The notes: generated by a model from the sequence alone, not told the origin. A DNA stretch of 64,000 nucleotides from Butyricicoccus_A sp963620595 (GCA_963620595.1 CAVFAY010000003.1:1-64000), one strand, 5' to 3'. Shown: positions 18,025 through 27,860, counted from the first letter of the stretch. Made by a program: numbers and translations.

Positions 18025-18053
18025 AGAATATCATGTTTTACACAATCTGTCAA
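18025..18053 (-). promoter_or_regulatory. Promoter of nadA
   Basis: On the minus strand TTGACA (18053-18048), 17-bp spacer, TATTCT (18030-18025), about 88 bp before the nadA start. The -35 is perfect. The leader shows no obvious NiaR operator that I can name. Confidence 0.72.
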
Positions 18054-18122
18054 GCGTCAGGTAAAAATCGCCTGAAAATCAGCAAACATCATAGTTTTTC
18101 CCAGCTATTTTTTCGAGTTGTT

Positions 18123-19163
18123 TTACGCTTTGATTGCCCAGCGCATTTTTGTGGAATGCGCACGCGGATTTTGGTAGCACTCCTCTGCTGACGGGCGAAT
18201 GACATCGCGTGCTGCCTCGCGGTATATACCATCGCGCACGCCCTGTTTGAATGCCTTTTTTACCAGTCTGTCCTCACCAGAATGGAAGGTCAAAATCGCC
18301 ACACGGCCGCCCGACTTCAGCACAGTCGGCAGTTTTTCCAAGAAAGCATACAGTACCTCAAACTCGCTGTTTACATCAATGCGAAGTGCCTGAAAACAGC
18401 GCTGGCAGGATTTTTTCACCATATCCTTTTGTTCGTTCTTCGGCAGGAACGACAAGGCGCGGGCAATCGTATCATACAGCTGGCGTGTCGTGTCAATGCT
18501 TTCTCCGCGGGCAAACGTCCGCATAATTTCCGATGCGATACACTGCGCATACGGTTCATCAGAATTTTCTACCAGCAAGCCGACCAATTCGTCTTCTTCC
18601 AATTCACGCAAACGCTGCGCCGCAGATGTGCCGGATGTCGGATCTAAGCGCAGATCAAGCGGGCCATCCTGTTTGAAGGTAAATCCGCGCGCCGGATTGT
18701 CAATCTGCATAGAGGATACGCCGAGATCCGCCAAAACAAAATCAAACTTTTCTTCGGCGACCTTATCAATTTCTGAAAAATTCATGCGGCGAATCGTCAA
18801 AATATCCTCGTCAAATCCGAGAGCCGCCAAGCGAGCTTTGGTTTTCTCTGATTCAATCGGGTCAACATCTGTTGCGTACATATGCCCTTGTCCCTGCAGG
18901 CATTCCAGCATTCTGCGGGTATGTCCGCCATAACCCAATGTAGCGTCATAGCCAACCTGTCCTGGCTGAATCTGTAAAAAGTCTAGGATCTCCTGTACCA
19001 TAATGGAAATATGCATACCGGCAGGAGTTTTGCCTTGTCCGATGATTTTTTTGACGTCATCCTGATACTTCTCCGGATTCAATTCTTTATATTTTTCACT
19101 GAACTTCCGCGGATGCGTGCCTTTATATCGTTTGCGGCGTTTATGCTGCTGTTGTTCTTCCAT
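18123..19163 (-). CDS. RsmH/MraW-family rRNA cytosine methyltransferase, stand-alone with basic extension
   Basis: A 346-residue member of the RsmH family (16S rRNA N4-methylcytosine 1402). SAM motifs are GYDATLGYGGHTRRML, FVLADLGVSSMQID and the GPLDLRLDP loop. Two things differ from the usual dcw-cluster gene: there is no mraZ, ftsL or pbp beside it, and the first ~50 residues are a Lys/Arg-rich tail before the catalytic domain. It may be a paralogue rather than the main RsmH. Start 19163 (ATG) is preferred to TTG at 19187, though neither has a strong ribosome site. Confidence 0.87.
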   Translation of the reverse strand: MEEQQQHKRRKRYKGTHPRKFSEKYKELNPEKYQDDVKKIIGQGKTPAGMHISIMVQEILDFLQIQPGQVGYDATLGYGGHTRRMLECLQGQGHMYATDVDPIESEKTKARLAALGFDEDILTIRRMNFSEIDKVAEEKFDFVLADLGVSSMQIDNPARGFTFKQDGPLDLRLDPTSGTSAAQRLRELEEDELVGLLVENSDEPYAQCIASEIMRTFARGESIDTTRQLYDTIARALSFLPKNEQKDMVKKSCQRCFQALRIDVNSEFEVLYAFLEKLPTVLKSGGRVAILTFHSGEDRLVKKAFKQGVRDGIYREAARDVIRPSAEECYQNPRAHSTKMRWAIKA

Positions 19164-19325
19164 AATAACTCGTTCTTTCTTCCTCAATACTTTTTATTTA
19201 TCGTATCATGCACAGCATCGTTTGTCAAAGGATAGCACAGGAAAATCCCGCAATCTATCGTCTTCATTCCGATAATATGTCTGATAGTCTGTCCATTATG
19301 CATGTCTCCTCCTCTGTACAGACAG

Positions 19326-19364
19326 AAAACACCCGCCTGTTTTTACCAACAAGCGAGTGTTTTG
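19326..19364 (-). terminator. Probable terminator after the second MATE gene
   Basis: An imperfect stem, AAAACACCCGC (19326-19336) with GCGAGTGTTTT (19353-19363). On the minus strand it ends in TTTTCTG, just after the MATE stop. Confidence 0.55.
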
Positions 19365-19373
19365 ACTTCTTGT

Positions 19374-20720
19374 TTATCGGGTCAGCTTTTTCGCCCAGTG
19401 TCCATAGTTTACCATAATAAACGCAGGAACCGCCTTAAACAATTGATCCAAATTCAGACACCAAACCACAACAACCGGCGATGCCTTGACGTAAAACGCC
19501 ATGAAAAACGACAACGGAATCACAATGCACCAAATGCTGACTAAATCCAAAATCATAGCATATTTTGTCGCGCCGCCGCCCTTGATAATGCCGGAATTGA
19601 CTGGCATCTGATAGCACATTCCGACCATGACAATGCACAGGATATGCAGGAAGGTGCGAGCCAGCTCGCGGCTCTCGTCCGAGAAGCTGTATAGTGCCAA
19701 AACTGGCTCCGTGAGTCCATACAGAATCAAACCGCAGCAGATACCCATGACCAAAAACATAACCTGAAACGTCTTGGCATACTGTTTGACCACCTTCATA
19801 TCGCCCGCACCGATTGCTTTGCCAATAAAAACGTTGGCCGTCGATGCTGCGCCAACTGCAGCTGTCTTGACGATTAAGTACAGGTTTGACGCCATGCTGT
19901 TTGCCGCAATGGCACTTGAAGTCAGATGGCCGAGGATTGCCGTCTGCATGGCCGTGTTGAATCCCCACATAGCGGAAGTAAATAAAATCGGCAGACTGAC
20001 ACGATAATAATCCTTCATAATCGTGCGGTCTACATGCAGAAAGTCCTTGAGCTTCAGATGCAGATTTTTTTCTTTTTTTGCGACATAGCACAGGATAATC
20101 ACACACTCAACAATGCGCGCAACCAGGGTTCCGATTGCAGCGCCCTGTACGCCGAGACGCGGCAGCCCAAATCGTCCATAAATCAAGCACCAGTTAATGC
20201 AAAAATTGATACACAGTGTGCTCACTGACAAATAAAAGGCTATTTTGACCACTTCTGTGCTTCTCAATACAGCAAGCAGAATTGTCGTGATGCAGAAGAA
20301 CGGATAGGTAAATCTCACAATATTGAGATACTTAACGCCTTCAGCGATAATCTCCGCATCGTTAGTAAACAGACCAACCGCATGCGCTGGAAACAGCGAC
20401 ACGATGACGAACAACACAAGCATCAGTGTGAGCGCTGTACGCATGGCAATACTTGAAACCTTGCGAATAGTTTCTGTATCTTTCCTGCCCCAATACTGCG
20501 AGGACAGAATGACCAGACCGTCGCCAATACCAATCAGCAAGTTCTGATAGATAAACTGAATCTGATTGACCGCTGTGACGCCGGACAAAGCACTCTCCGC
20601 ATAGCTTCCGAGCATGAGATTGTCTGTCAGATTGACACTCAGGGAAATGACATTTTGAAGGACAATCGGAAGACACAGAATCCAAAACATGCGATAAAAC
20701 TTTTTATCTTTTAGCAGCAT
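19374..20720 (-). CDS. MATE family efflux transporter
   Basis: A 448-residue MATE exporter with twelve helices and the LCLPIVLQNVISLSVNLTDNL start typical of the family. It differs clearly from the MATE gene at 5947 in sequence. AAGGAG precedes the start by about eight bases. The neighbours (an RsmH-like gene divergent, a DUF3006-like gene upstream) give no hint of a substrate. Confidence 0.9.
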   Translation of the reverse strand: MLLKDKKFYRMFWILCLPIVLQNVISLSVNLTDNLMLGSYAESALSGVTAVNQIQFIYQNLLIGIGDGLVILSSQYWGRKDTETIRKVSSIAMRTALTLMLVLFVIVSLFPAHAVGLFTNDAEIIAEGVKYLNIVRFTYPFFCITTILLAVLRSTEVVKIAFYLSVSTLCINFCINWCLIYGRFGLPRLGVQGAAIGTLVARIVECVIILCYVAKKEKNLHLKLKDFLHVDRTIMKDYYRVSLPILFTSAMWGFNTAMQTAILGHLTSSAIAANSMASNLYLIVKTAAVGAASTANVFIGKAIGAGDMKVVKQYAKTFQVMFLVMGICCGLILYGLTEPVLALYSFSDESRELARTFLHILCIVMVGMCYQMPVNSGIIKGGGATKYAMILDLVSIWCIVIPLSFFMAFYVKASPVVVVWCLNLDQLFKAVPAFIMVNYGHWAKKLTR

Positions 20721-20849
20721 ATGTTCAAACTCCTTCTTTTCTTTCTCGCCTCTTACTTTACACGATTTATCAAGAAATGAAAAGAGTTAAAAAAGAATTG
20801 AGCAGGAATATGCAATAAGTCCATCGCTTTTATAAATTTGACCGCCATT

Positions 20850-21032
20850 TTACGGCAATAATGTGTACTCCAGCATAACACGGCGCACACGGCTGCCGTC
20901 CGTCGCGCCATCCGGCAGCAGCGCAATCGCCACCTGCGTCAGCTCTCCGTTTGGCTCATCAACTTTTTGCAGCATGGCGTAATCTCCTTCGAATGAAACC
21001 ACAACATAATCCACTGGATCTGCAAAGCCCAT
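20850..21032 (-). CDS. Small DUF3006-like protein
   Basis: A 60-residue protein with a GAGGAGAG ribosome site. VSFEGDYAMLQ followed by IALLPDGATDGSRV resembles the DUF3006 pattern (RFEGDxAVLE ... LLPxGAxxGD). Such proteins are a small beta fold of unknown function. The longer insert in the middle (VDEPNGELTQVA) is unusual for that family, so the assignment is tentative. Confidence 0.6.
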   Translation of the reverse strand: MGFADPVDYVVVSFEGDYAMLQKVDEPNGELTQVAIALLPDGATDGSRVRRVMLEYTLLP

Positions 21033-21242
21033 GCTCGTTCTCTCCTCTCCGTATGAAAATTTTTTCTAATTTTATCATATTTTCTGCCAGTTGCCCACCC
21101 CTAATCTTGCTTATCTGTGCCAAATCTCTCATTTTTTTGACATTCTTAGAATTATGTTGAATTTTACTATTGATTTTTCTCGCAAAATCTGGTTATCTAG
21201 TAAGGTAATACTTAATCTTTCGCAGATTGTGAGGTAAATAAC

Positions 21243-22115
21243 ATGAGTGCAAAGGAAATGAAGCCGATCAAGGAAGGCAAAGTTCGTGAGATTTACGACA
21301 ACGGTGACAGCCTGATTATGGTGGCAACCGACCGCATCAGCTGCTTTGATGTGATCCTCAAGAACACCATCGAAAAGAAGGGCACCGTTCTGACCCAGAT
21401 GTCCAAGTTCTGGTTCGATCTGACCAAGGATATTATTCCAAACCACATGATTTCTGTGGATGTCAAGGACATGCCGGAGTATTTCCAGCAGCCGAAGTTC
21501 GATGGCAACAGCATGTTGTGCAAGAAGCTGAATATGCTTCCTATCGAGTGCATTGTCCGCGGCTACATCACCGGTTCCGGCTGGGCAAGCTACCAGAAGG
21601 ACGGTACCGTATGTGGCATCAAACTGCCGGAGGGTCTGAAAGAATCCGACAAACTGCCGGAACCGATCTATACCCCGTCCACCAAGGCCGAAATTGGCGA
21701 TCATGACGAAAACATTTCCTATGAGCAGAGCGTCGAGCATCTGGAGAAGTACTTCCCGGGCAAGGGTGCAGAGTACGCACAGAAGCTGCGCGATTATACC
21801 ATCGCTCTATACAAGAAGTGCGCAGACTACGCGCTGAGCCGCGGCATCATCATCGCTGACACCAAGTTTGAGTTCGGTCTCGACGAAAACGACAACATTG
21901 TTTTGGGTGATGAAATGCTGACGCCGGACTCCTCTCGTTTCTGGCCGGCAGACGGTTATGAGCCTGATCACAGTCAGCCGTCCTTCGACAAGCAGTTCGC
22001 ACGCGACTGGCTGAAGGCAAACGAGCATGATTGGGAGCTGCCGACAGACATTACCGAAAAGACCATTGCCAAGTATCTGCAGGCATATGAGCTGCTGACC
22101 GGTAAGAAGCTGTAA
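21243..22115 (+). CDS. purC: Phosphoribosylaminoimidazole-succinocarboxamide synthase (SAICAR synthetase)
   Basis: A 290-residue PurC, step 8 of purine synthesis: CAIR + Asp + ATP to SAICAR. Recognisable parts are GKVREIYD, the VRGYITGSGWASYQKDGTVCG block, DHDENIS and IIADTKFEFG. It is of the longer, fungal-like type (about 290 residues rather than 240). GAGGT precedes the start. It stands alone with its own terminator, away from any pur operon. Codon use (AAG, CTG, GGC-rich) suggests high expression. Confidence 0.95.
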   Translation: MSAKEMKPIKEGKVREIYDNGDSLIMVATDRISCFDVILKNTIEKKGTVLTQMSKFWFDLTKDIIPNHMISVDVKDMPEYFQQPKFDGNSMLCKKLNMLPIECIVRGYITGSGWASYQKDGTVCGIKLPEGLKESDKLPEPIYTPSTKAEIGDHDENISYEQSVEHLEKYFPGKGAEYAQKLRDYTIALYKKCADYALSRGIIIADTKFEFGLDENDNIVLGDEMLTPDSSRFWPADGYEPDHSQPSFDKQFARDWLKANEHDWELPTDITEKTIAKYLQAYELLTGKKL

Positions 22116-22147
22116 TCTCTGTTATTTGCTAAACGGATAGAAAAGAT

Positions 22148-22191
22148 AAGACGGTATGCATCGAACATTTTCCAGTGCATGCCGTCTTTTT
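22148..22191 (+). terminator. Terminator after purC
   Basis: AAGACGGTATGCA (22148-22160) pairs, with one G-T, with TGCATGCCGTCTT (22175-22187), followed by a T-run. The T-run overlaps the end of the convergent esterase gene. Confidence 0.82.
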
Positions 22192-23185
22192 ATGTATCCG
22201 ATTGCTCTATCGCTTCACAAATTTGCTGCATCGCCGTCTGTGCTTCCGGGATGTCGTAGAGCGGATAATTGTGATTTAATCCTTTGCCAATATGTAGCGT
22301 GGTATCTATGCCCGCTTCCTGCAAATTTTCTGAAAACTGTATCACATCCGGATACAGCAGCTCTCTCGTTCCAACAAACATCGTCACTCGACGGAAACAA
22401 GAAATGTCTCCAAACATCGGGCTGATGCGGTAGTCCTTCGCGTTGGTGTATGGACCTGCCCATGCCTTTCCCATTCGCTTCAATCCCTTTGGAGATAACG
22501 TCGGATCCCTTTTGGCATATCGCTTAATATCCGGATTGGACAGTGTAGCATCCAGCCACGGACAAATCAAGATGAGCTGCTCCGGCTGCTCCCAGCCCCA
22601 CACACCAAGATATTCACAAAATCCAGCTGCTAAACCACCGCCTGCTGAATCTCCCAAAATCGTCAGCGGCAGATCCGTGTAATCGCGAATATCCGGATAC
22701 AAATGCTCTAATAACAAGTACGTGTCACTGAATCGATGATTGGGTGCCAGCGGATAAATCGGCGCCAGCACGATGGACTGCGACTGTTGTGCCAGCTTAT
22801 CGCAAAAGCGCAGCTGACTTTTTGAAATCTGACTCACATACGCCCCACCGTGCAGATATAAGACAACGTGATTTTTTTCCTCTTCCGGCACAAATGCCAA
22901 CAACTTGACGTTTTCATAGTGAAACACAATCACTGTGCTATTAAATGTCATATCATCGGGCAGTTCATACCATTTATCTTCTGATTTTGCTCGTCTCTCC
23001 ATATATTTCTGCGCATTCTGTGCCGTCTCAAAGACTCTGGTAGACGTTTTAGACTGCAGCCGCAATTCCGTCAGCGATGCGCCAATGGATCGATGATAGA
23101 CATTGACAGAGATAAACGCAAACCCCGCAACAGATACTGCAAGAGAGAGAAACACAACAAGCAAAAAAGTTTTGATTCGTTCCAA
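22190..23185 (-). CDS. Membrane-anchored alpha/beta hydrolase, HSL-type esterase
   Basis: A 331-residue esterase of the hormone-sensitive-lipase (acetyl-esterase Aes) group. Residues ~5-27 are one hydrophobic N-terminal anchor, so the catalytic domain is probably outside the membrane. The oxyanion motif is YLHGGAYVS and the nucleophile elbow GDSAGGGLA; the C-terminal His is in GLNHNYPLYD. Likely substrates are short-chain acyl or xenobiotic esters; this is a guess from the family. It is monocistronic and convergent with purC. Confidence 0.87.
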   Translation of the reverse strand: MERIKTFLLVVFLSLAVSVAGFAFISVNVYHRSIGASLTELRLQSKTSTRVFETAQNAQKYMERRAKSEDKWYELPDDMTFNSTVIVFHYENVKLLAFVPEEEKNHVVLYLHGGAYVSQISKSQLRFCDKLAQQSQSIVLAPIYPLAPNHRFSDTYLLLEHLYPDIRDYTDLPLTILGDSAGGGLAAGFCEYLGVWGWEQPEQLILICPWLDATLSNPDIKRYAKRDPTLSPKGLKRMGKAWAGPYTNAKDYRISPMFGDISCFRRVTMFVGTRELLYPDVIQFSENLQEAGIDTTLHIGKGLNHNYPLYDIPEAQTAMQQICEAIEQSDT

Positions 23186-23217
23186 TTGTTGCTCCTCATT
23201 GGTTTATTTTTCCTGTT

Positions 23218-24162
23218 TTATTGTACCTGATTGACAGGATAATAGCAAGTGCCGCTGCATCCGTCAGGAAACAGCTGTCGTTTGAGCTGTTTTTGAAACG
23301 ACATTTCGTTTGCGCTGTCATCTACAATATCCAAAGCGGTGCGGAACGCCCGAATATCACGAACCGTGTCCTCTAAGAAATTACCGCGGCTAACCAATTT
23401 TCCATAAGAAATTCCGGCTTCTCTCATGCGCCACAACGCACACAAGCCACAGCCGGATTGTCCCACACAGCTGCGTTCAGGTGCATCGGGTGTCTTTTCT
23501 TCACAAACCAAAGATGCATGTACGCCTCCCAGCCGATATGGTATTAGGCACGCATGGGGAATCTCGTCACAATGCAGAGAGCTGCAAAAGGCTCCGTGAA
23601 AATGACACATCTCATTGAGTACAAACGCTTCATATTCCAGTTCCGGCTGTGTATTCACGCAGGTCTGCATATCTGCCAGCGTCGTCTTTCGGTGAAAAAT
23701 GATACGCTTCGCACCCAATTTTCTGCATTGTGCAATCGTCAGATGGTTGATTTCAGACAACTCTCCACTGATATGCAGCTGAATCTGTCGGTCTATCCCC
23801 TGCTCATGCAGATAGACGAGCAGAGCCATATCCGCAACAATAAAAGAAGAAAATCCATCCGTCACACATTGCTCGATATAGTCCGCCAAAATCGGATACT
23901 GTTCCGGCGTATAATATAGCGAATTGAGCGTGATAGATACCGGAACGCCATATATCTCCTTCATGCTGTTTAAAATTTGCAATTCACTGCGCGAACCAAT
24001 CTGTACGGGATAGTATAATACCTCTCGACGATTGAGCGGCAAAAAAATGCCGTATTTTTCCATCCAGTCCGTCGGTACATATCCGCAAAACAGCTCATCT
24101 GCTCCCGCCTGTACGCAGGGAATATAGGCATCTGTCGACCCAATACCTGCTGTGATTTTCAT
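23218..24162 (-). CDS. U32 family protein with Cys cluster (partner A)
   Basis: A 314-residue protein of the peptidase U32 family. It has a TIM-barrel-like body (GADELFCGY, NRREVLYY, VPVSITLNSLYYT, LHISGELSEINH) and a Cys set around MCHFHGAFCSSLHC and CVGQSGCGLC that could hold an iron-sulfur cluster, as in UbiU/UbiV, RlhA and TrhP. Those relatives act in hydroxylation of RNA or ubiquinone; no protease activity is assured. Start 24162 has GAGGAGA upstream. It is 11 bp downstream of a second U32-like gene, and the two probably form a heterodimer. Confidence 0.83.
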   Translation of the reverse strand: MKITAGIGSTDAYIPCVQAGADELFCGYVPTDWMEKYGIFLPLNRREVLYYPVQIGSRSELQILNSMKEIYGVPVSITLNSLYYTPEQYPILADYIEQCVTDGFSSFIVADMALLVYLHEQGIDRQIQLHISGELSEINHLTIAQCRKLGAKRIIFHRKTTLADMQTCVNTQPELEYEAFVLNEMCHFHGAFCSSLHCDEIPHACLIPYRLGGVHASLVCEEKTPDAPERSCVGQSGCGLCALWRMREAGISYGKLVSRGNFLEDTVRDIRAFRTALDIVDDSANEMSFQKQLKRQLFPDGCSGTCYYPVNQVQ

Positions 24163-24173
24163 ATCTTCTCTCC

Positions 24174-25490
24174 TCAAAGTAGCTGAATGATGATGCGGCG
24201 CGGCTGCTGCCGGAGAAAGCCGTTCAGATAGGCTCCATCCGTGAATATCCGCAAATCTGTGCCGAACAGGCTGTTATACCGTCCAATCATATGCAAATGA
24301 TCGGGATATAAAAACGCACGTTCCCGGCAATATTGCGGACAATCCGTCTCTTGCGTCTGCCGCCCGCGGCTGCCATTGTGACACGCAGCATATAACGTAC
24401 AATGTCCCGCCGTATTCATCTGATAAAACGGCGCATATACATCAGCCCCCTGTGTCAGTGCGGGGATATACCCACAGGTCTCAAACGAGATCGTTTCAAC
24501 ATGATAGGTTCGTTTAAGCCAGTCCCGATAAAAATCCGCCTGAACGGCAGTTTGCTGCAATTGCGCCTGATATGACGCCATGCCAATTTTGTAATGTATC
24601 CGTGCATCTTTCCGGCGTTTGTTGAGCAGCGTTCCCAAGATTGGGACAAATCCTGCCTGTTTGACGAGTTCCAACATGCCCCAATCATTACAGACAATTT
24701 CTATCTGTTGTTCGGGCAGGCTGTCTAACCAAAGCCGCGCAGCTTCCACTTCACATTCTCGCAGTGGCGCGGTGACAAAAAACGCCTGCAGCTGTTCTCT
24801 ACTCGTTTTTTCGATGAGCAGACGCAGTTTCTGTCTTGTCGGAAATAATTTCGAGCAATATGCATTGCCAAGATACAAACACGAAATCTGTTTTTTTGCA
24901 ATGGGATGTCTGTTTAATCCATTTGACGTCCAATACCATGTCAAAAAATCAGCCACAGGCATGGCAAGATACTTCTCCCATAGTTCCGGTCGATCTAACG
25001 CAATGGCAAGTTCCGGCATGCCATGCATAGCCGTCTGACACTCTGCATCCGGCTGCATGTTTGAAAACCAATCGTGTTTCTGCGCATCCCAATGTAAGGC
25101 AAATACCGTATCTTGGTGCGCGGGATAACCAGTCAATGTCTGTGCCAGTTGTCCGTCATCTTCAGCCAATTTTAACGAGACGTATTGGCTGTATTCCGCC
25201 ATGAAATCTGCCACGACCTGTTTAAACTCCGAGTGATTGCACTCGACGCGATATAACGTAAAAAATTCTGTTTCCTGCTCTATTTCACAAAGAACGTCGT
25301 GCAGAACAATCACATGATAGTCGCTGTCTCTCCGGCAATAGACATGCAACTCTATCGTATCCCAATTTCCGTGCCATTGCCGCGGCAGACGAAATGTAAA
25401 CCCAATACGTGATACATCTAAAATACTGACCTCTTGTATTTTCTCTCCCGCTGACAGCAACTGTCCGCTCAAGATGGAAAACGGAATCAT
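24174..25490 (-). CDS. PilZ-like domain fused to a U32-like domain (partner B)
   Basis: A 438-residue protein. The first ~110 residues look like a PilZ domain: SILDVSRIGFTFRLP fits the D-x-S-x-x-G hallmark, though no RxxxR c-di-GMP motif is visible. Residues ~200-438 resemble a divergent U32 barrel (CLYLGNAYCSK, IEVVCNDWGMLEL-like strand, ETCGYIPALTQGADVYAPFY) with several Cys near the end (HCTLYAACH, DCPQYC). A fusion of these domains suggests regulation by binding to a nucleotide or membrane signal. Function unknown. The ribosome site is AGGAG. Confidence 0.68.
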   Translation of the reverse strand: MIPFSILSGQLLSAGEKIQEVSILDVSRIGFTFRLPRQWHGNWDTIELHVYCRRDSDYHVIVLHDVLCEIEQETEFFTLYRVECNHSEFKQVVADFMAEYSQYVSLKLAEDDGQLAQTLTGYPAHQDTVFALHWDAQKHDWFSNMQPDAECQTAMHGMPELAIALDRPELWEKYLAMPVADFLTWYWTSNGLNRHPIAKKQISCLYLGNAYCSKLFPTRQKLRLLIEKTSREQLQAFFVTAPLRECEVEAARLWLDSLPEQQIEIVCNDWGMLELVKQAGFVPILGTLLNKRRKDARIHYKIGMASYQAQLQQTAVQADFYRDWLKRTYHVETISFETCGYIPALTQGADVYAPFYQMNTAGHCTLYAACHNGSRGRQTQETDCPQYCRERAFLYPDHLHMIGRYNSLFGTDLRIFTDGAYLNGFLRQQPRRIIIQLL

Positions 25491-25595
25491 CCGGCGCGCT
25501 CCTTTCTATTTCCATTGGTTCTATTATACGGTTTCTGCGCGAAAACAGCAAGAAAAAAGCCCAAGAGCGCAAACTCCTGAGCTTTTGTTCTTATC

Positions 25596-27860
25596 TTATT
25601 GCAGACCAGTCTTCTCCAGCACTTCCGAAACACGGCTGACTGGAATAATTGTCAGCTGTCGCTTGACCTCTTCTGCGACATCCTCCAAATCTTCCTCATT
25701 GTCCTTTGGAATAAATACCGTGTGAATGCCTGCACGAACCGCTGCCATCAGTTTCTCCGGCAAACCGCCGATCGGCATTACGCCGCCGCGCAGCGAAACC
25801 TCACCGGTCATGGCAATCGTCGGATCGACCGCTTTTCCTGTCACGAGAGATGACAAGGCAGTCGTCAGCGTGATGCCCGCAGACGGGCCATCCTTCGGCA
25901 CAGCTCCCTCCGGCACATGGACATGCAGGTCATTTTCTTTGAACAAATCCGCTTTATCTGGATACATGCTCTTCACCAGACTCATCGCTACCTGTACCGA
26001 TTCCTTCATGACATCGCCAAGTTGTCCGGTGATGCGAACTTTGCCCTCGCCTTTGGTGAACATCGTTTCCAGGAACAGAATATCGCCGCCAGCCTGTGTC
26101 CAAGCCAGTCCTGTGACAACGCCGGATACACCGGCATCCATCGCTTTATCATGCCGAATCGGCTTGCGGTCAAGCATTTCCTTGAGCTGTCGCGTGCCGA
26201 CCGTGATGGAAGACTTTTCCCCCTTGACCAATTTCACGGCAGCACTGCGGCACAAGGTATCCATGCGCTTTTTGAGACCACGCACGCCGGCCTCCATGGT
26301 GTAATCCGAAATAATCTTATGGATTGCCGCGTCTGATACCTTCAAATTGCCCGGCAAGATGCCCATGCTCTCCATCGTTCTCGGAAGCAAATGCTTCTTG
26401 GCAATCTGCAATTTTTCAGATGCCGTATAGCCTTGGAACTGAATGACCTCCATGCGGTTGAGCAGCGGTTCCGGAATGGTATCCAGTGAATTGGCCGTGC
26501 AGATAAACAGAACATCAGACAAATCATACGGAACATTCATGTAATGATCGGTAAACGTGCTGTTCTGTTCCGGATCGAGCACTTCCAGCAGTGCACTGGA
26601 CGGATCGCCATTGTAATCCTTACCCAACTTATCCACCTCATCCAATACCATAACCGGATTGGATGCGCCACTGCGTTTGATGCCGTCCATAATTCTGCCC
26701 GGCATAGCACCGACGTAAGTACGTCTGTGTCCGCGGATTTCCGCTTCATCGCGTACACCGCCAAGGCTGACGCGCACATACGGACGCTTGAGCGCCTTGG
26801 CAATACTCTGACCAATACTAGTCTTGCCGGTGCCCGGTGCGCCGACAAACAGCAAAATAGAACCGGACTGCTTTTTGTTCAGTGCCATGACCGCAATTTG
26901 CTGAATAATGCGCTGTTTTACCTTCTTTAAGCCATAGTGGTCATCATCGAGGATCTTTTCTGCCCGTTTAAGCTGAATGCGTTCAAACGGTGCTTTTTTC
27001 CACGACAATCCTGTCACAAAGTCCAAGTAATCATACAGTAAACCGTATTCATGACCGTCCTTGCCCTCCTGTTTCATGCGATTGAGGACTTTTTTGGCTT
27101 CCTTTTCCGCTGTCTCATTCATGCCGGATTGAGCAATTGCCTGTTCAAATTTCCGCACATCCGAGACGTTTTCCGGATGCATCTCATCCAGTTGTTTTTG
27201 CAAAAAGTCAATTTGCCGCTTAAGAGCTTCCTCGCGGTATACCATCTCATTGGATTTGGTTACCGCCTGCTGTGCCTCTCCGCTGACACGATTGACTTCT
27301 ATCATTTCATACAGTGCTTTTTCCATCAGCTCCACACGTTGAGACAGCACATCGGTTTCCAGAATCTTGTATTTTTCCTCGCTGGAAATATTGAGCTGAC
27401 TGGACAATGCTGTGACCATCTCGGCGAGTGAATGCCAATTGAGGATATACTGTCGTGCAATCACGCCCCACTGGAACTGATTGCTGAATTTGAGCATGGC
27501 GCTGCGAACATTTTTGAAGCGTTCCTCGACCTGCTCCGGTGTCAAATCCTGAATCTCTGTGCATTCGACAAACTGAACCATGTTTGCTTCAATATCTGCC
27601 TGGCTCAGGCGCACGCGGGTCAGCGCGCGGATATTGACGGTTCCGTCATCGTCAATGGATTCCACCATACCGGTGACAGCAATCGGATAAATGTCCTCCG
27701 GTTTGATATTCGGACGCTGCTTGTGCTCCTTGAGCATCAAAAAAATGACACTTGCTCCCTGCTCTGCCTGATTTCCCGCAAGCTCCTCATAATATTCTTT
27801 TTTTAAGTACAGACTGGCTTCTGGCAGGAGTGCCAAATCGTATACAGGGATAACTAGCAT
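25596..27860 (-). CDS. lon: ATP-dependent Lon protease
   Basis: A 754-residue Lon: N-terminal substrate domain (from VIPVYDLALLPEASL), coiled coil around 190-245, AAA+ domain with Walker A GAPGTGKT at 340-347 and Walker B MVLDEVDK, and the protease domain with catalytic Ser660 (PKDGPSAG) and Lys703 (LPEK). It degrades misfolded and regulatory proteins. Start 27860 is preceded by GTGAGG; the longer start at 27902 would lie in the CIRCE element. Transcription is probably repressed by HrcA through that element, 32-58 bp upstream. Confidence 0.95.
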   Translation of the reverse strand: MLVIPVYDLALLPEASLYLKKEYYEELAGNQAEQGASVIFLMLKEHKQRPNIKPEDIYPIAVTGMVESIDDDGTVNIRALTRVRLSQADIEANMVQFVECTEIQDLTPEQVEERFKNVRSAMLKFSNQFQWGVIARQYILNWHSLAEMVTALSSQLNISSEEKYKILETDVLSQRVELMEKALYEMIEVNRVSGEAQQAVTKSNEMVYREEALKRQIDFLQKQLDEMHPENVSDVRKFEQAIAQSGMNETAEKEAKKVLNRMKQEGKDGHEYGLLYDYLDFVTGLSWKKAPFERIQLKRAEKILDDDHYGLKKVKQRIIQQIAVMALNKKQSGSILLFVGAPGTGKTSIGQSIAKALKRPYVRVSLGGVRDEAEIRGHRRTYVGAMPGRIMDGIKRSGASNPVMVLDEVDKLGKDYNGDPSSALLEVLDPEQNSTFTDHYMNVPYDLSDVLFICTANSLDTIPEPLLNRMEVIQFQGYTASEKLQIAKKHLLPRTMESMGILPGNLKVSDAAIHKIISDYTMEAGVRGLKKRMDTLCRSAAVKLVKGEKSSITVGTRQLKEMLDRKPIRHDKAMDAGVSGVVTGLAWTQAGGDILFLETMFTKGEGKVRITGQLGDVMKESVQVAMSLVKSMYPDKADLFKENDLHVHVPEGAVPKDGPSAGITLTTALSSLVTGKAVDPTIAMTGEVSLRGGVMPIGGLPEKLMAAVRAGIHTVFIPKDNEEDLEDVAEEVKRQLTIIPVSRVSEVLEKTGLQ

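Noticed and set aside
21033..21242. Possible purine riboswitch before purC
   Set aside because: No conserved purine-riboswitch core or terminator pair is visible in this AT-rich leader.
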